The position numbers and the translations under genes are program-made. The notes beneath the pieces were generated by a model. The model saw only the letters and a list, made by a program, of their open reading frames with translations, ran no database searches and was not told where the DNA came from. From the NCBI RefSeq assembly GCF_000002865.3, contig NW_001865043.1, positions 1,233,018 through 1,297,017 of the forward strand: a stretch of DNA of 64,000 bases, in the 5' to 3' direction. The DNA comes from Monosiga brevicollis MX1. Taxonomy: Eukaryota > Opisthokonta > Choanoflagellata > Craspedida > Salpingoecidae. Shown piece after piece: positions 46,598 through 57,337 of the stretch; the stretch's first letter is position 1, and each line of letters opens with the position of its first letter.

Positions 46598-49500
46598 TTA
46601 GTCCGAGTCAGTATCAAGAGCATCCAAAGCCCCATCCATGAGCCAGGCTAACTCTTGGCTCGAGGTGGCAACTTTGGAACCTAGGTGAGTTTGTGCCTGG
46701 GTTTGGAATATCAAGCCAGTCTCATTGACGTGATGGCGCTGCCAGGCCGCTTGCAGTGCCAGACGGCGCGTGGCATCGGTGGCGCCAGCACTGCCAATCA
46801 CGCACAGGCGCTCCAAAGATTTGCCGTAGCCATCAATGGCTTCAAGCAAAGCTGGGTCATCCACGGCTAATTGTCCATTGAGCTCTGCCCTCACGGCAAG
46901 TCGAGGTGGTGCAGGTTCAGCGACAGAGGTCGCAAAGTCACAATCTGCAAGCGCATGCAGCAGTGCGACCAAGTCCGAGGCCTGCACGCCAACGTTTGTG
47001 AGAAAAAAGAAAAAGAAAGAAACGAAATAGCAAGAAGCAGCCACTCAGACAAGCAGTTCTCTTTGTCGAGCCAACAGGCCCAGGAAAGGGGCAAGCACGC
47101 GCACACACCGTGATGTCCAACCCAATTAGATCCACAGTATACTTGCCGTCGGCATCGGCCGACACCCGCGCTGGTGACTCAGCTAGGTTATCCTATTGAG
47201 CGCATCAGACCAGTAATTTTGCAATCCTGCATACTGTATAGATCCAAACTTCCAGCAAGAATGAGTGCCGGGGCATAAGGCACACCTGTAGGCCCTCCAA
47301 TTGTATGTTCTCAAAATCACCCTTGCACAAGGCCCAAATCTCCTTTACGCTGTCCGTAAATGCGAGAGGTAGCCCCGTGCCATTCAACAGCACCTACAAA
47401 ATCAGCAGATGACCATTCTTGATTAAACATGGGTTAAGGGGCGCGTGCTCCTGAGATTTGGAATCAAGTTTCCGAGCCCCAACCACAAGTTGGAGCCTGC
47501 ACACACCCGTCGCAATTGAGGTCGTAGGTTGACAAAGAGGCCCAATTTGGCCGGAGACAGTCCACTCAAAGCATTGTAGCGCAAGTCGAGCTGCTGCAGA
47601 AGTGGTAAGGCACAGCCGTGGCTGGCCACAGGATTGCGCATGGACAAAAGTGTGTGTACATCCTGCCGTCATCACGAGTGGGGCGTGTCAGCATCTCTCA
47701 TGATATATCCTTGTAAGAGCAACTCCAGCATCTCTTGAAATGAGCCTGTACCTCGACTTCCAAGCCGCAAGCAGCAAGGCTGAGCCGCTCCAATCGTGGC
47801 AGACACCACATGGTGTTGATCAGGTGACCCATGTGCTTGCGAAGCCAAACCCCGGTCAGGTCTGCACACCCCAACGTAGACAGAGCGAGCATGTGCTTGG
47901 ATGAGACCTCGACGAAACTAAGCTTGGGGTGCAGCAACCGGGTTGGGTCAGTCACGTACCCAAAGTGTGCAGCGGCGTTTCAAAGCGTAGCAGGCGCGCC
48001 AACAAAGATGTTTGTTCGCTAGCCAGACTAGGAGAGACGATTAGGCCCGACCCGACCTGCGTGCACAAAACAACACCATGTGAAACTCAGTTTCAATCCG
48101 TCCACCTGTACGGGTTCGCAGACACCCGACCTGTTGAAGCGACGCAACATCCAAACCGATTTGCTCAGCTCGATCAAGTAAGAGGCTTGAGGGCGAGTCA
48201 GGAAGGACCAGGTGCACAGCGCAGGGGGCATCCAAGCGAAAACTCGACCATGACATGATGGTCTCCTAAGACGATAAAAGGCCCACGGGTGGCACGGTCA
48301 TCGTAGCTCATCTGGCAAACACATAAAACCAAGTGTTCACTGATTCACTAAGCCATGAGACAAGGACACACCTCGTCCTGAATGACGCGCGTCACGGTGG
48401 GTAGAACGGCAAAATCTCGCACATACGCATCGGATACCTACGGCAGATGGACCCAATCGAAAGAAGGGAAATTAAAAGAGGTGCAGGAGATCAAGAGAAG
48501 AGATAGAGAGAAGAGCCGGGGGTCAAAGCACTTGTGTGCAGGTGCGAGTCATGTGTAGATGGACTAGAACATAACATTTGGCGCAGCACAATCCCTTTGA
48601 ATCATTGAGGAATACGAACCGCTTTCTTGAAAGAATCAAGGGTTTTGACATCTGTAACCGTCACAGTGAGTCGGTCAAAGGTATCTAGTACGGCAACTTC
48701 CTGAACAAGCATGGGTGGCCCGGGCGGCCGAGCTGCCCAGACCTCCGTGGTACTCAAGGCGGTGGCCATTGGCGCCAAATCAACGTCCGGTGTGGATGAA
48801 GAAAGAGCCCTGCCGGCCCCGGAGGAGGCAGCGCGGCCCACAATCCCGCTGCTTGGCAGCGCATCTTCGCGAGGATAAAAGGATGTCAACTCGGCTTGAT
48901 TCAAACGGCGCAAGCGTCTTGAGGACGTCCTTGTCATGCTTGGGGCAGGTGGCGGTGAGGACGCATCCCAATCACGCAAATCCACAACAATATCGTCGTA
49001 TTCGGCGTCATCAGAGTCTGCAGGTTGCGCAGCGACAACACTGTCATCGTCGCTAAACAGATCTAGGTCCGGGGCAGATCGCAAAGTTGGCACATCCACT
49101 GGATGTTGACGATCTTTGGAAACTCCCGGCTCGACATTAGGCGAACGGACTGGCCGGTACCGGTCTTTGAGACCGTGAGTCCGTTGGAGCCGAGCCCGAC
49201 TCGGTTGCCGCGCTGAATCTGCTGCACCTGTATTGACTTTCTCGTCAAAACTGTCATCGCTGGAGACGTAGGCAGCGCCCAGGTCACGTGCGTGCGCTGA
49301 GGCGCGCGACGGCGGGGCAGACCGGCGAGGTTTCGAGCGGCGCTGATGATGACCCCTGGAGCCGTCAGATTCCACAATGAATGCTTCAGAGTCCTCTGCG
49401 CGGGATGATTCTTCGCCGCTATCCTCATGACTGCCATGCGCAACAGTCTCCTGCAGTTCCTCGCCTTCGCTCTCATCGTAGAGCGCCTCGGCCCCGAACC

Positions 49501-52500
49501 GAGCCGGACGGACACCCTGTGCCCGAAGCGGATTTGCATAGCCTAGGATGGCGTCTGGCACATGAGCCAGAGCGATGTTTGCCAAAGTAACCTGTGGAGC
49601 AAACCCGTCGCATACAAGACGGCAAGAGTGCGTGAACGGTCACGGGTTGGGATGTTTCCAGCTTCAAGCCCGATCAGGTTGGTGCAGACTCAATTGATGG
49701 TACTTACATCGCGGTGGGCTGCTCGGGAACGTTGGAGCTCGTCAATGGCAGCATGGCGCGTTCGTCGTGAGCGTCGCCGTACTGAGGGCGAACGCGACTC
49801 TGTGGTGCTCACCCCTTCTGATCGCCGTCGAGTCATTTCCTGTTCATGTAGTTGATTCTGGGCTTGCTCTGCAAAGGCCGTGACAGTCCGGGCCAGGTCC
49901 AAGTTCTCGTGCAGAGCCATGGCATGCTGCCGCAGATGTGCATACAACTCGTCGTCCTCTGCGTCAGCAGCAACACTCAGCGCACATCGCCCATCTGCGG
50001 CCTTGCTCATGGGGTCCGCTCCCCGCTCGAGCAAGGCGTCAATAATCTCACGGTGGCCAGTCTCCACGGCCTCTAAAAGTGGTGTCTTCTGCTCCTGCTG
50101 ACCACCAGGCTTATTGACTTTGATATCGGGCTGCAGGAGCAAGATCTTGACAACCTCGAGATGCTGACCGTTGACGGCGTCATGCAGGGGTGTCCAGCCG
50201 TTGTTGTCCACCACGTCTACTGGCGCACCTGCTGCTAGCAGAAGCGAGACCTTGTCGGCGTCGCCCTCATATGCAGCACGTTGCAAGGGAGTCTCACCCA
50301 ACTCGTTTCGAGTCTTTACTAAGCGCACGGTACGCTTGCTGACGTTGCGTTGATCTACGTGTGTGGTGGCATGGCTGCTCCTGGTTTCATCCTCTGTCAC
50401 AGACACGCCCGAAAGGCCATCGTCAGGCGCTGAGGACATGCTCAGCTCGTCGCTGAGATCTCCCAAGCTCATGGCGCGATCATCGTTCTCATCATCATCA
50501 TCATCATCGTCGTCGTCGTCGCCAGCTTCATCTTCATCTTCTACTTGGCTTGTGACATCCTTGTTGCTTAGAACGTCTGTCACCACCTCCTGCACGCTCG
50601 CGCCGCTGCTATCCTCATGCGAAACTCGCGTCGGAGTAGCTTGCGAAGAAGACCTAGACGCAATGTGCAACCAGTGCTTCACCAAGGCTACGGCTGCACT
50701 CTGTACGCCAATCAGGCCTAGTTCGTTCCAGGGCGTCGGGGGCACACCAAGCGCACCACCCTCTGTTGTGACACTGTCTCCGGGTGCTTCTGAAGCAGTG
50801 TTCAGGGTTAGTCTTTTCAAGAGGCGGTGCAGAGTCTTGCGTCGCCCAGCCGTCCAGTTGATCTGCCGGGCAATTGTCAGAAAACGAGGCCAAGAAGCTG
50901 GGGCGTCACCTGGCCATGCGCGCAAAGCAGCGGCACGCTCGAGGGTCTGCAATGCGGCCAACAAGGAACGGCCCACTGCTTTCTCAAGGCCATGGTCTTG
51001 CGCCAGCTGGGCCTCGGTCACAAAGGCTCCAAAGGCATCATCAAAGTGCCCGACGTCTTGACAACACAGGGCGTAAGAACTTATGAGCGCGCGGCGGCGC
51101 CGCGCTCCGGGGTCCTGCTTAGACACATTGGGCATGGCAGCCAGCGCACGATAGGCACGCTGATAGAAGCTAGCTGCACGAGCGTGTTGGGCCGGTTCAC
51201 AGGCCTCGAGTGCATCGGCAGCCCGCTCGAGAAAGCGGTGGGCCTCCTCTGGTTTCTCTTCAGCCAAAGCTTCGAGGCGCTGAACTCGCGCCAAGACGCG
51301 GCGAGCATGCTTGAGGCAGCGTAAGAGGCGATTCTTCTGGCTGCGTGTGTCAGCAACCACAGGGGTCTTATTCTGGCCGGCCCGAAGCCAAAGGTGCAGG
51401 CCCTTGGCGGTTTCGTAAGCTTGCTCGATGTGTCCGAACAGCGCATGCACCAAGGCTTGCTTGTTGCGGGCCTGAGCAATGCTCTCGGAATCTGCATCAG
51501 CACTCAGAGCGAGGTGGTTTTGGAGAAGCAGCAGGGCCTCGTCAACCTCGAAGCAGGCCACCAACGCATCGGTGTGGTTGAGCACAATATCCGTCATGAG
51601 GTCGTAGTGATTAACGTGGCGGGCATGTTCGTAGGCCTGCCATTGTGTACCCGCCAGATGTGGGTGAGCAACATCCATGATGCATCTATATGAAGCGTGT
51701 CCAGAGAGGGTCGATTCGACGGGCACGTACTCGAGCATAAAATCGGATGGCATTGCGCAGGCAACCAGCACCAAGCTCAAAACTGCAGTTGGCCTTGTTC
51801 ATGAGTGCACGTGCGCTCATGTCATGGTACTCGCTGCGAAAAGATTGCTTCACCTCTGCGGCCCATCGCAGGGATTGGTCATGATGATAGAGCGCAAGCT
51901 TGAGCGCTTCACGCTTGGTGCTCACTTTCGTCTCTGCTACACAAAGGAATCAAACATTGATTGAGGTGGTGCTGGCCAAGAGACCGGTGTCATAAGCGAT
52001 GGGGGGCAGGGTAGGGGAGTGACTGGCTCACATGGGGCAAGGCAGGGCAGCCAGTCACTCCCTACCAGGCAGGGGTGTGGTTGATGGGACGGACCTGTGG
52101 CTTGTTGGTAAATGACATTGCCCAGGTTGGTGTGTGCGCGCTGGATTTCTTGCACGTTATTGTGTTGCATGGCCAGTTCGAGTTCTTGTTGATAATGCGC
52201 ACTTGCTTGTGCAGGATTAACCTCACGGCAGAGGTCACCGAGTAACCGGTGGACCTGGGCGTGCTCAAAGCTGCCCCTGCGCATATGGGCAAAGAAGGTG
52301 AAGAATGAGTCAAGGTGTGTCTCGAATTGATCAGGTACATTAGCATCAACAGCAACTGCAATCCAATGGAGAGATGTTCAGGAGAGAAAGAGAGAGTGAG
52401 CGAGCGAGAGAAAAAGAACGGCACGCACGGCGGCAACAGGTCCAGGGCCTCTTGGAGAACTGGTTCAGCTTCGGCGCTGCGTTCGAGACCCATCAGCCGC

Positions 52501-52649
52501 GAGGCGAGCTGCACATGAAGATGATGTGTCTCACGTGGTGGGGCACCATGACGCACGGCATGCCGGAGCTGCTTCTGCAGCCGGCGAACAGCCCCTGCTT
52601 CCATCCCACCCCAGACGCTGTCCTGCCCATGCCCACGCCCACGACCCAC
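46598..52649 (-). CDS. TONSL: TONSL (Tonsoku-like) replication-fork repair protein
   Basis: Long minus-strand gene. Exon 1 (about 52429 to 52604/52649) and exon 2 (52095-52276; GSFEHAQVHRLLGDLCREV, ELELAMQHNN) carry TPR helices, continued in an exon near 51735-51950 and in a large exon (about 49708-51690). That exon also has an acidic DDDDDDDDEND stretch and three ankyrin repeats: ETPLQRAAYEGDADKVSLLL, GWTPLHDAVNGQHLEVVKIL, TPLLEAVETGHREIIDALL. Exon 48620-49591 has an acidic low-complexity region, then a ubiquitin-like segment (DRLTVTVTDVKTLDSFKKA). Small exons to 46598 encode leucine-rich repeats (LERLSLAACGLEV, LLQQLDLRYNALSG). TPR, ankyrin, UBL-like and LRR in this order is the TONSL layout. 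TONSL acts with MMS22L in recombination at stalled forks and reads newly made histone H4 through its ankyrins. The LRR exon joins are approximate. Start at 52604 (MEAGAVRRL) or 52649. Confidence 0.9.
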
Positions 52650-52695
52650 ACGGCCACGACGACCTGCCGGGTCGGCCTCGGCAAAGGGGAAAGAG

Positions 52696-52698
<3 letters not shown>

Positions 52699-52726
<28 letters not shown>
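52699..52726. repeat. A-homopolymer upstream of TONSL
   Basis: About 28 A on the plus strand, T on the TONSL strand, about 50-90 bases upstream of its start. The rest of 52727-53145 shows no gene. Confidence 0.95.
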
Positions 52727-53145
52727 CAGCAACAACTCAAAGTTTTTGTAACTGTCACTTTGATTGATGGGCTCTTTCTTGTTGTAACATGTTTTGTGTG
52801 GAAATTGTTAACTCGTTCTTGCCTGCTTGACCAATCTGACTCGGTCTATGGCTGTGTGACCCTGGCTGACCTTGACCTGTCTGGGTTAGTGTCTGTCTCT
52901 GCCTATCTGACCGTGCTTCGCTCTGCTGGTCGTCTCTCTGCTGTCGTGTGCTCGCGCTTGTCTTCCCATTGCAAGAAACGACTATCAAGGGGAACAAATC
53001 AGGCGCAGGAGGAGCAAAAGGGTCGATTGCGCACGAGGCGGTGGCAAAGGGTAGGGATAACATAAGGAAGCGATGAGATGATGATGATAGGGCATGAGCT
53101 ACAGAAGACTAAGAAGGAGTGCAGTTGCTGCAGTTGCTGCAGATG

Positions 53146-55213
53146 CTAGGATGCCGAGGTGTTGCGAAGCTGGGCTAGCATGTCGCCAAGCTCTGCCACT
53201 TGAGCATCTACCGATGACTCGAGGCGTTGTCGCTGCACGAGAGATGCCAAGAAACAGAAAGAGTGAGCGACACAATGGGCGGCATGGTGTTTGAGACTCT
53301 CAAGAGCGGATTGGAGCGTAGTGCGAACCGGGATGTGGGTCTCGTCCACATCAGTATCTTCCATGGAAGTCGAGGCAGAGGCAACCACCTAGCAGCCGCA
53401 CAAAGAGGCCACATGAGAAAGATAAAAGAAGTTCAAAATGTCAAAAAGGCTCTGTTGTTGAGTCATGGTCTCAGAATGGACTTTGACCATAAAACCGTGA
53501 CACGGCAAGTGCCTACCGTATTGGTATTGTTGGGGTCATCCGCGCTGGAGCCTGGCTGCAAACCGGCTGCCGTGGCCGCGGCGGCTGCAGCAGTACCGGC
53601 TCCAGAGACAGAACCTCGAACCTCATCTTGTCGCTGAAGCATCTGGTTACCCGCACTGTTGGCGACCGCTGATAGTCGCGCCGCGGCACGGTCTTGTGAT
53701 GATTGGCGGTTCAAATTGTCGGCGCTGTCCAGATGATCCAGATCCGGACGGCTCTCCTCTTGTCTGACACGAGCCGCTTCCATCTCTTCAAGCGCACCAG
53801 GTGGCACGGCATCCACGGGCCCGACCGATTGCACCGTGTTGTAATCACCACAAAAGTAACACTGGACAAGAGGGCCGGGGATCAACATGAGAGCATGCAA
53901 GAGCGGCGGGGGTGGCCATGGGAGCAACAGGGTCATACCTTGTGTCCAAGCACATGATAGCCCACCCATGACTTTTGCTGGCAGTCATTGCACAGAACTT
54001 GCACCCATTGGTCGCGCAGTCCTTCTGGCTGTGGGTGGGGACATCGAGCCAGGCAAAGGAGATGCATGCGTTGACTTGCTTGCACGGCGTATGCAAGGGG
54101 GCTTCGGACGGACAGGTTCAGAAGACAACGGGACCAAGAAGGCTTACCATGGGCTCGGCTTCAATCATGGCATCCAGATTCTGAATGCGCTTCAGATCCC
54201 GTTGATATGTGCGGCTGCATACCGGGCAGCGTCCCCTGCAAAGTGCAAGCAATCAGTCAGTATGAAATGGTCAAGTGCAGAGGCGTTGTCTCTGTGGATA
54301 GTATATCAGCAGGTGTGATAAATAATGACCCACGTCGAGGAAGTGAGAACTTCGTCGTAGCAACTGCGATGAAGAATGTGTCCACACTTGGGCACCACCA
54401 CCGCTGTAGTGGATGTATGCAAAAACTCGAGACAGACGGGGCAGTCACGCCCCATGGCATCCTCGACACACTACAGGGGCGGCCAAAAGAGGGGTTCGCT
54501 GAGTAAAGGCTGGGACCCACCGCGGACCGCGCCAACACGCTTCTCATTCAGCGCTTCTTTTTCTCTTCTTTTTTTTTCTTGCCATCAGCATAAAGTTACT
54601 CACCGTGTGGTCTTCAAAGCGTTTGTTGGTGTAGCAAACGCGGCAGCGGTCGCAGTGGGTAAAAGCCTCTTTGCCACCGACACGACAGATGCCGCACCCA
54701 TGGCAGTGCCAGGTCCCTTTGCTCAGCTGATCATCGAACATTCGGCACAGGGGGCAAAAGTATTTGCCAAAACGACAGCCACACCGCAGACATCCCTCAG
54801 ACACCTAGAAAGCAGCGACGACATGAGAACTAGACAGGCTACAGCAGCACCGACCAACATGGGAGGGTAAACAAGGGGGACATGGCGCATTTCCGCACCA
54901 GCTGTTCGAGGCCGCACTGCTGGCAGCAAATGCGTTGAACGGCCTTGCGGTCCATTTCCACGGTATCGCAGCCCGATTCTGTATCTTGATCATGACAACG
55001 GCGACAAGGGTAGAACCGTTGACAGCACACGGCCTATTCGAATGCGAGGTGTGAGCTGACCTGGACGCCTCGGGCTGGGCTACCCAAATGCTCCACAGAC
55101 GGCAGCGGCATTGCAGGGGGATATCAAGCACAAACCTTGATGTGGCAATGTCGTTCATAATGCTGGCAGCCATGGGCATGGGCCCCATGCCCACTTGCAA
55201 ACTCAGACAGCAT
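53146..55213 (-). CDS. RCHY1: RCHY1/PIRH2-like E3 ubiquitin ligase (CHY, CTCHY and RING zinc fingers)
   Basis: Eight minus-strand exons: 55136-55213, 54899-55033, 54604-54804, 54334-54470, 54148-54235, 53939-54028, 53517-53861 and 53146-53388. They total 1317 bases (438 residues plus stop) with every phase matching. Order of domains: CHY finger (CQHYERHCHIK, FYPCRRCHD, ICCQQCGLEQ), CTCHY finger (YFCPLCRMFDD, WHCHGCGICRVG, FTHCDRCRVCY), RING (DCPVCLEFLHTS, PKCGHILHRSCYDEV, RCPVCSRTY) and the C-terminal zinc ribbon (VLCNDCQQKS, GHKCYFCGDYNT). This is a complete RCHY1 protein. Human RCHY1 has 261 residues and ends near the ribbon; here about 170 residues follow, with Gln/Ala-rich and coiled-coil-like sequence. 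In animals it ubiquitinates p53 and other targets. The start at 55213 is the first in-frame Met ahead of the CHY finger. Confidence 0.94.
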
Positions 55214-55462
55214 GGCCTGGCAGGCACTTGCGGAACGGTCCGAGCGGCCGATAGGGCAAAGGCAGCGCCGCACGCGCAGACGCTCGTCGGTCTTCGTGCT
55301 CTCACAATCTACCCTCCAACCTTAAGTCCACCGAGCCCACACTCCCGCTCACACACCACACTCACGCTCACTCACATCAACACAAACTACTACTCCAGCG
55401 TCGGTCGGTGGCACCACAGCCGCCCCCCAGCGTTGTCCAGGCTGTCCTGACTGAGAGAGAGC

Positions 55463-55512
55463 NNNNNNNNNNNNNNNNNNNNNNNNNNNNNNNNNNNNNN
55501 NNNNNNNNNNNN
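55463..55512. other. Assembly gap (50 N)
   Basis: Gap entering the (GA)n tract that follows. The round size suggests a gap of unknown length. Confidence 0.99.
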
Positions 55513-55661
<149 letters not shown>

Positions 55662-55758
55662 GCTGAACTGGCTTTCGAATTGAAGGACATAACAGGGCGC
55701 GAAAGAGGTGAAGATATTCAAAATTTGGCTTTGTGTGCTTTTGTGTGTGTGTGTGTGT

Positions 55759-55796
<38 letters not shown>

Positions 55797-56079
55797 GCGC
55801 GGAATGGGCTCGTGTCTTCCCAGGGGCGCCTCGTATGGGGGATCTTTGGGCGGCGGGTCGGTTGCAGGTGGGGTTGAGGCTTTTGTGATGGCGGATGAGG
55901 GTGATGTCTCGAATTGACTCAAACCAGAAACAAGAGAAAAAGATAAAAAAAAAAAAACTGAAGGTTGATGCGATTATCATGGTCAAAACAGAATAGAACA
56001 GGAGCGGCGAGCGCAGACGCTGCACGGTGGCTCGGGGCACCAGGGAGAGGCCCGGTAAGGCTGGTCTGTGCGAAGCTTG

Positions 56080-56621
56080 CTATGAGCCATCATTCCACTT
56101 GTGGTTGCACTTTTCACAGCAGTAAAATACGGTGCTGGGCTCGTCTGCCGATCGCGTCTGTTGCTGCACGTAGCTGGCGCGATTGTGATGGCACTTGGGG
56201 CAGTCCGCTACACAGGTCAAAGTGATCATGGAAATGTGAGTCAACATCCATCGCTTACAAGCCGGCAGGGGCACAATGGTCATCTCGCCAGCCAAGCCTC
56301 CTACCTTCAGTCATGTCCATCATCTCCTTGGCTGAATCGCCGCCATAAATTTCGTCCGCCCGCTCATCGTGGTGCATGCTGCGTCGCGCAGTCACCCGCT
56401 ATCCATGCCCAATGTCGTAGAAAAGCCATGGTCCATGTGAGCCAAGTGCCACACATGCACGCGCGGGAAACACAAGGGTGCTCGGACGTGCGCAAAAGTG
56501 CAAGGGGGCTTACGTGTTCGCCGAGCTCATGCTTGTAGGGACACGTGTTGCAGCCAAAAAAGTAGCCATGCAGCGAAGATTGCATGATCAGCATGTTGCC
56601 GCAAAGTGGACAGAAAATCAT
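56080..56621 (-). CDS. POLR3K: RNA polymerase III subunit RPC11
   Basis: Three minus-strand exons, 56514-56621, 56305-56398 and 56080-56207, total 330 bases (109 residues plus stop), against 108 in human POLR3K. RPC11 is the TFIIS-like subunit needed for RNA cleavage, termination and reinitiation by Pol III. The N-terminal zinc ribbon is FCPLCGNMLIM...FGCNTCPY. The C-terminal ribbon is DCPKCHHNRASYVQQQTRSADEP followed by FYCCEKCNHKW. QTRSADEP keeps the acidic Asp-Glu pair that completes the Pol III cleavage site. It is divergent from RFC1 (717 bases apart). Confidence 0.97.
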
Positions 56622-56891
56622 CCTGCCTGGTCCGGGTGAAAGTCCCGGCTGACGGCCGTCGTTCCAACGTTTTCGGCAGCCACGTGGTTGTAACACGCCT
56701 ACAGCGCGTTTGAACGACGCCAAAACACTGCAACGTACACACTATCTTTCCCACTGCTCCGCCACCACCACAGCATCAACCACCCCCTCGATAATTGTGC
56801 TGAACACTATCCCACCCGTCGCACACTATCCCAGATCTACTACCCCGCCCGAGCCCATGCGCGCTGAACAGCAAGTGCGTGACAGAGAGCG

Positions 56892-56892
<1 letters not shown>

Positions 56893-56976
<84 letters not shown>

Positions 56977-57000
56977 GTGTGTGTGTGTGTGTGTGTGTCA
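56893..57000. repeat. (GA)n plus (GT)n in the POLR3K/RFC1 intergenic region
   Basis: About 78 bases of GA then about 11 GT units between two divergent housekeeping genes. The rest of 56622-57337 shows no gene and presumably contains both promoters. Confidence 0.93.
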
Positions 57001-57337
57001 ATGTGGTAGCGAGTCATTGTCAGCAAAATTAACTGTTGTAAGTGAGCTGACCTCCATCTACACAAACTATGAAATGACCGACCATAAGTATAACTGGACT
57101 TAATATATAATCTACACAAAGTCTTGATTTGGCGACGTAAACGTGGGTCGTCCTGGTGTAACGGTCATCTTCCTCAGCGCGCGTTCCGTCACTCGCGCGC
57201 TCACTCACACTGATCGTTGCTGACCAGGACTGCGCGCGAGCAGGAGCACCCGTGGGCAGCGTGAGCGCACGTCGTGATACCCTCTTCTTGGCCTTGTTTG
57301 TCGGAGGTGTTGGGGGGATAACAGGGTGGCCACCAGC

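Noticed and set aside
46598-52649. Treating the TPR-ankyrin part, the acidic part and the LRR part as three genes
   Set aside because: They follow the exact domain order of TONSL on one strand, with splice donors and acceptors linking them and no promoter-like gap between.
57140-57220. tRNA-like stretch (CCTGGTGTAACGGTCAT)
   Set aside because: It resembles a D-arm, but no anticodon arm, TTCGA loop or pairing acceptor stem follows within tRNA length.
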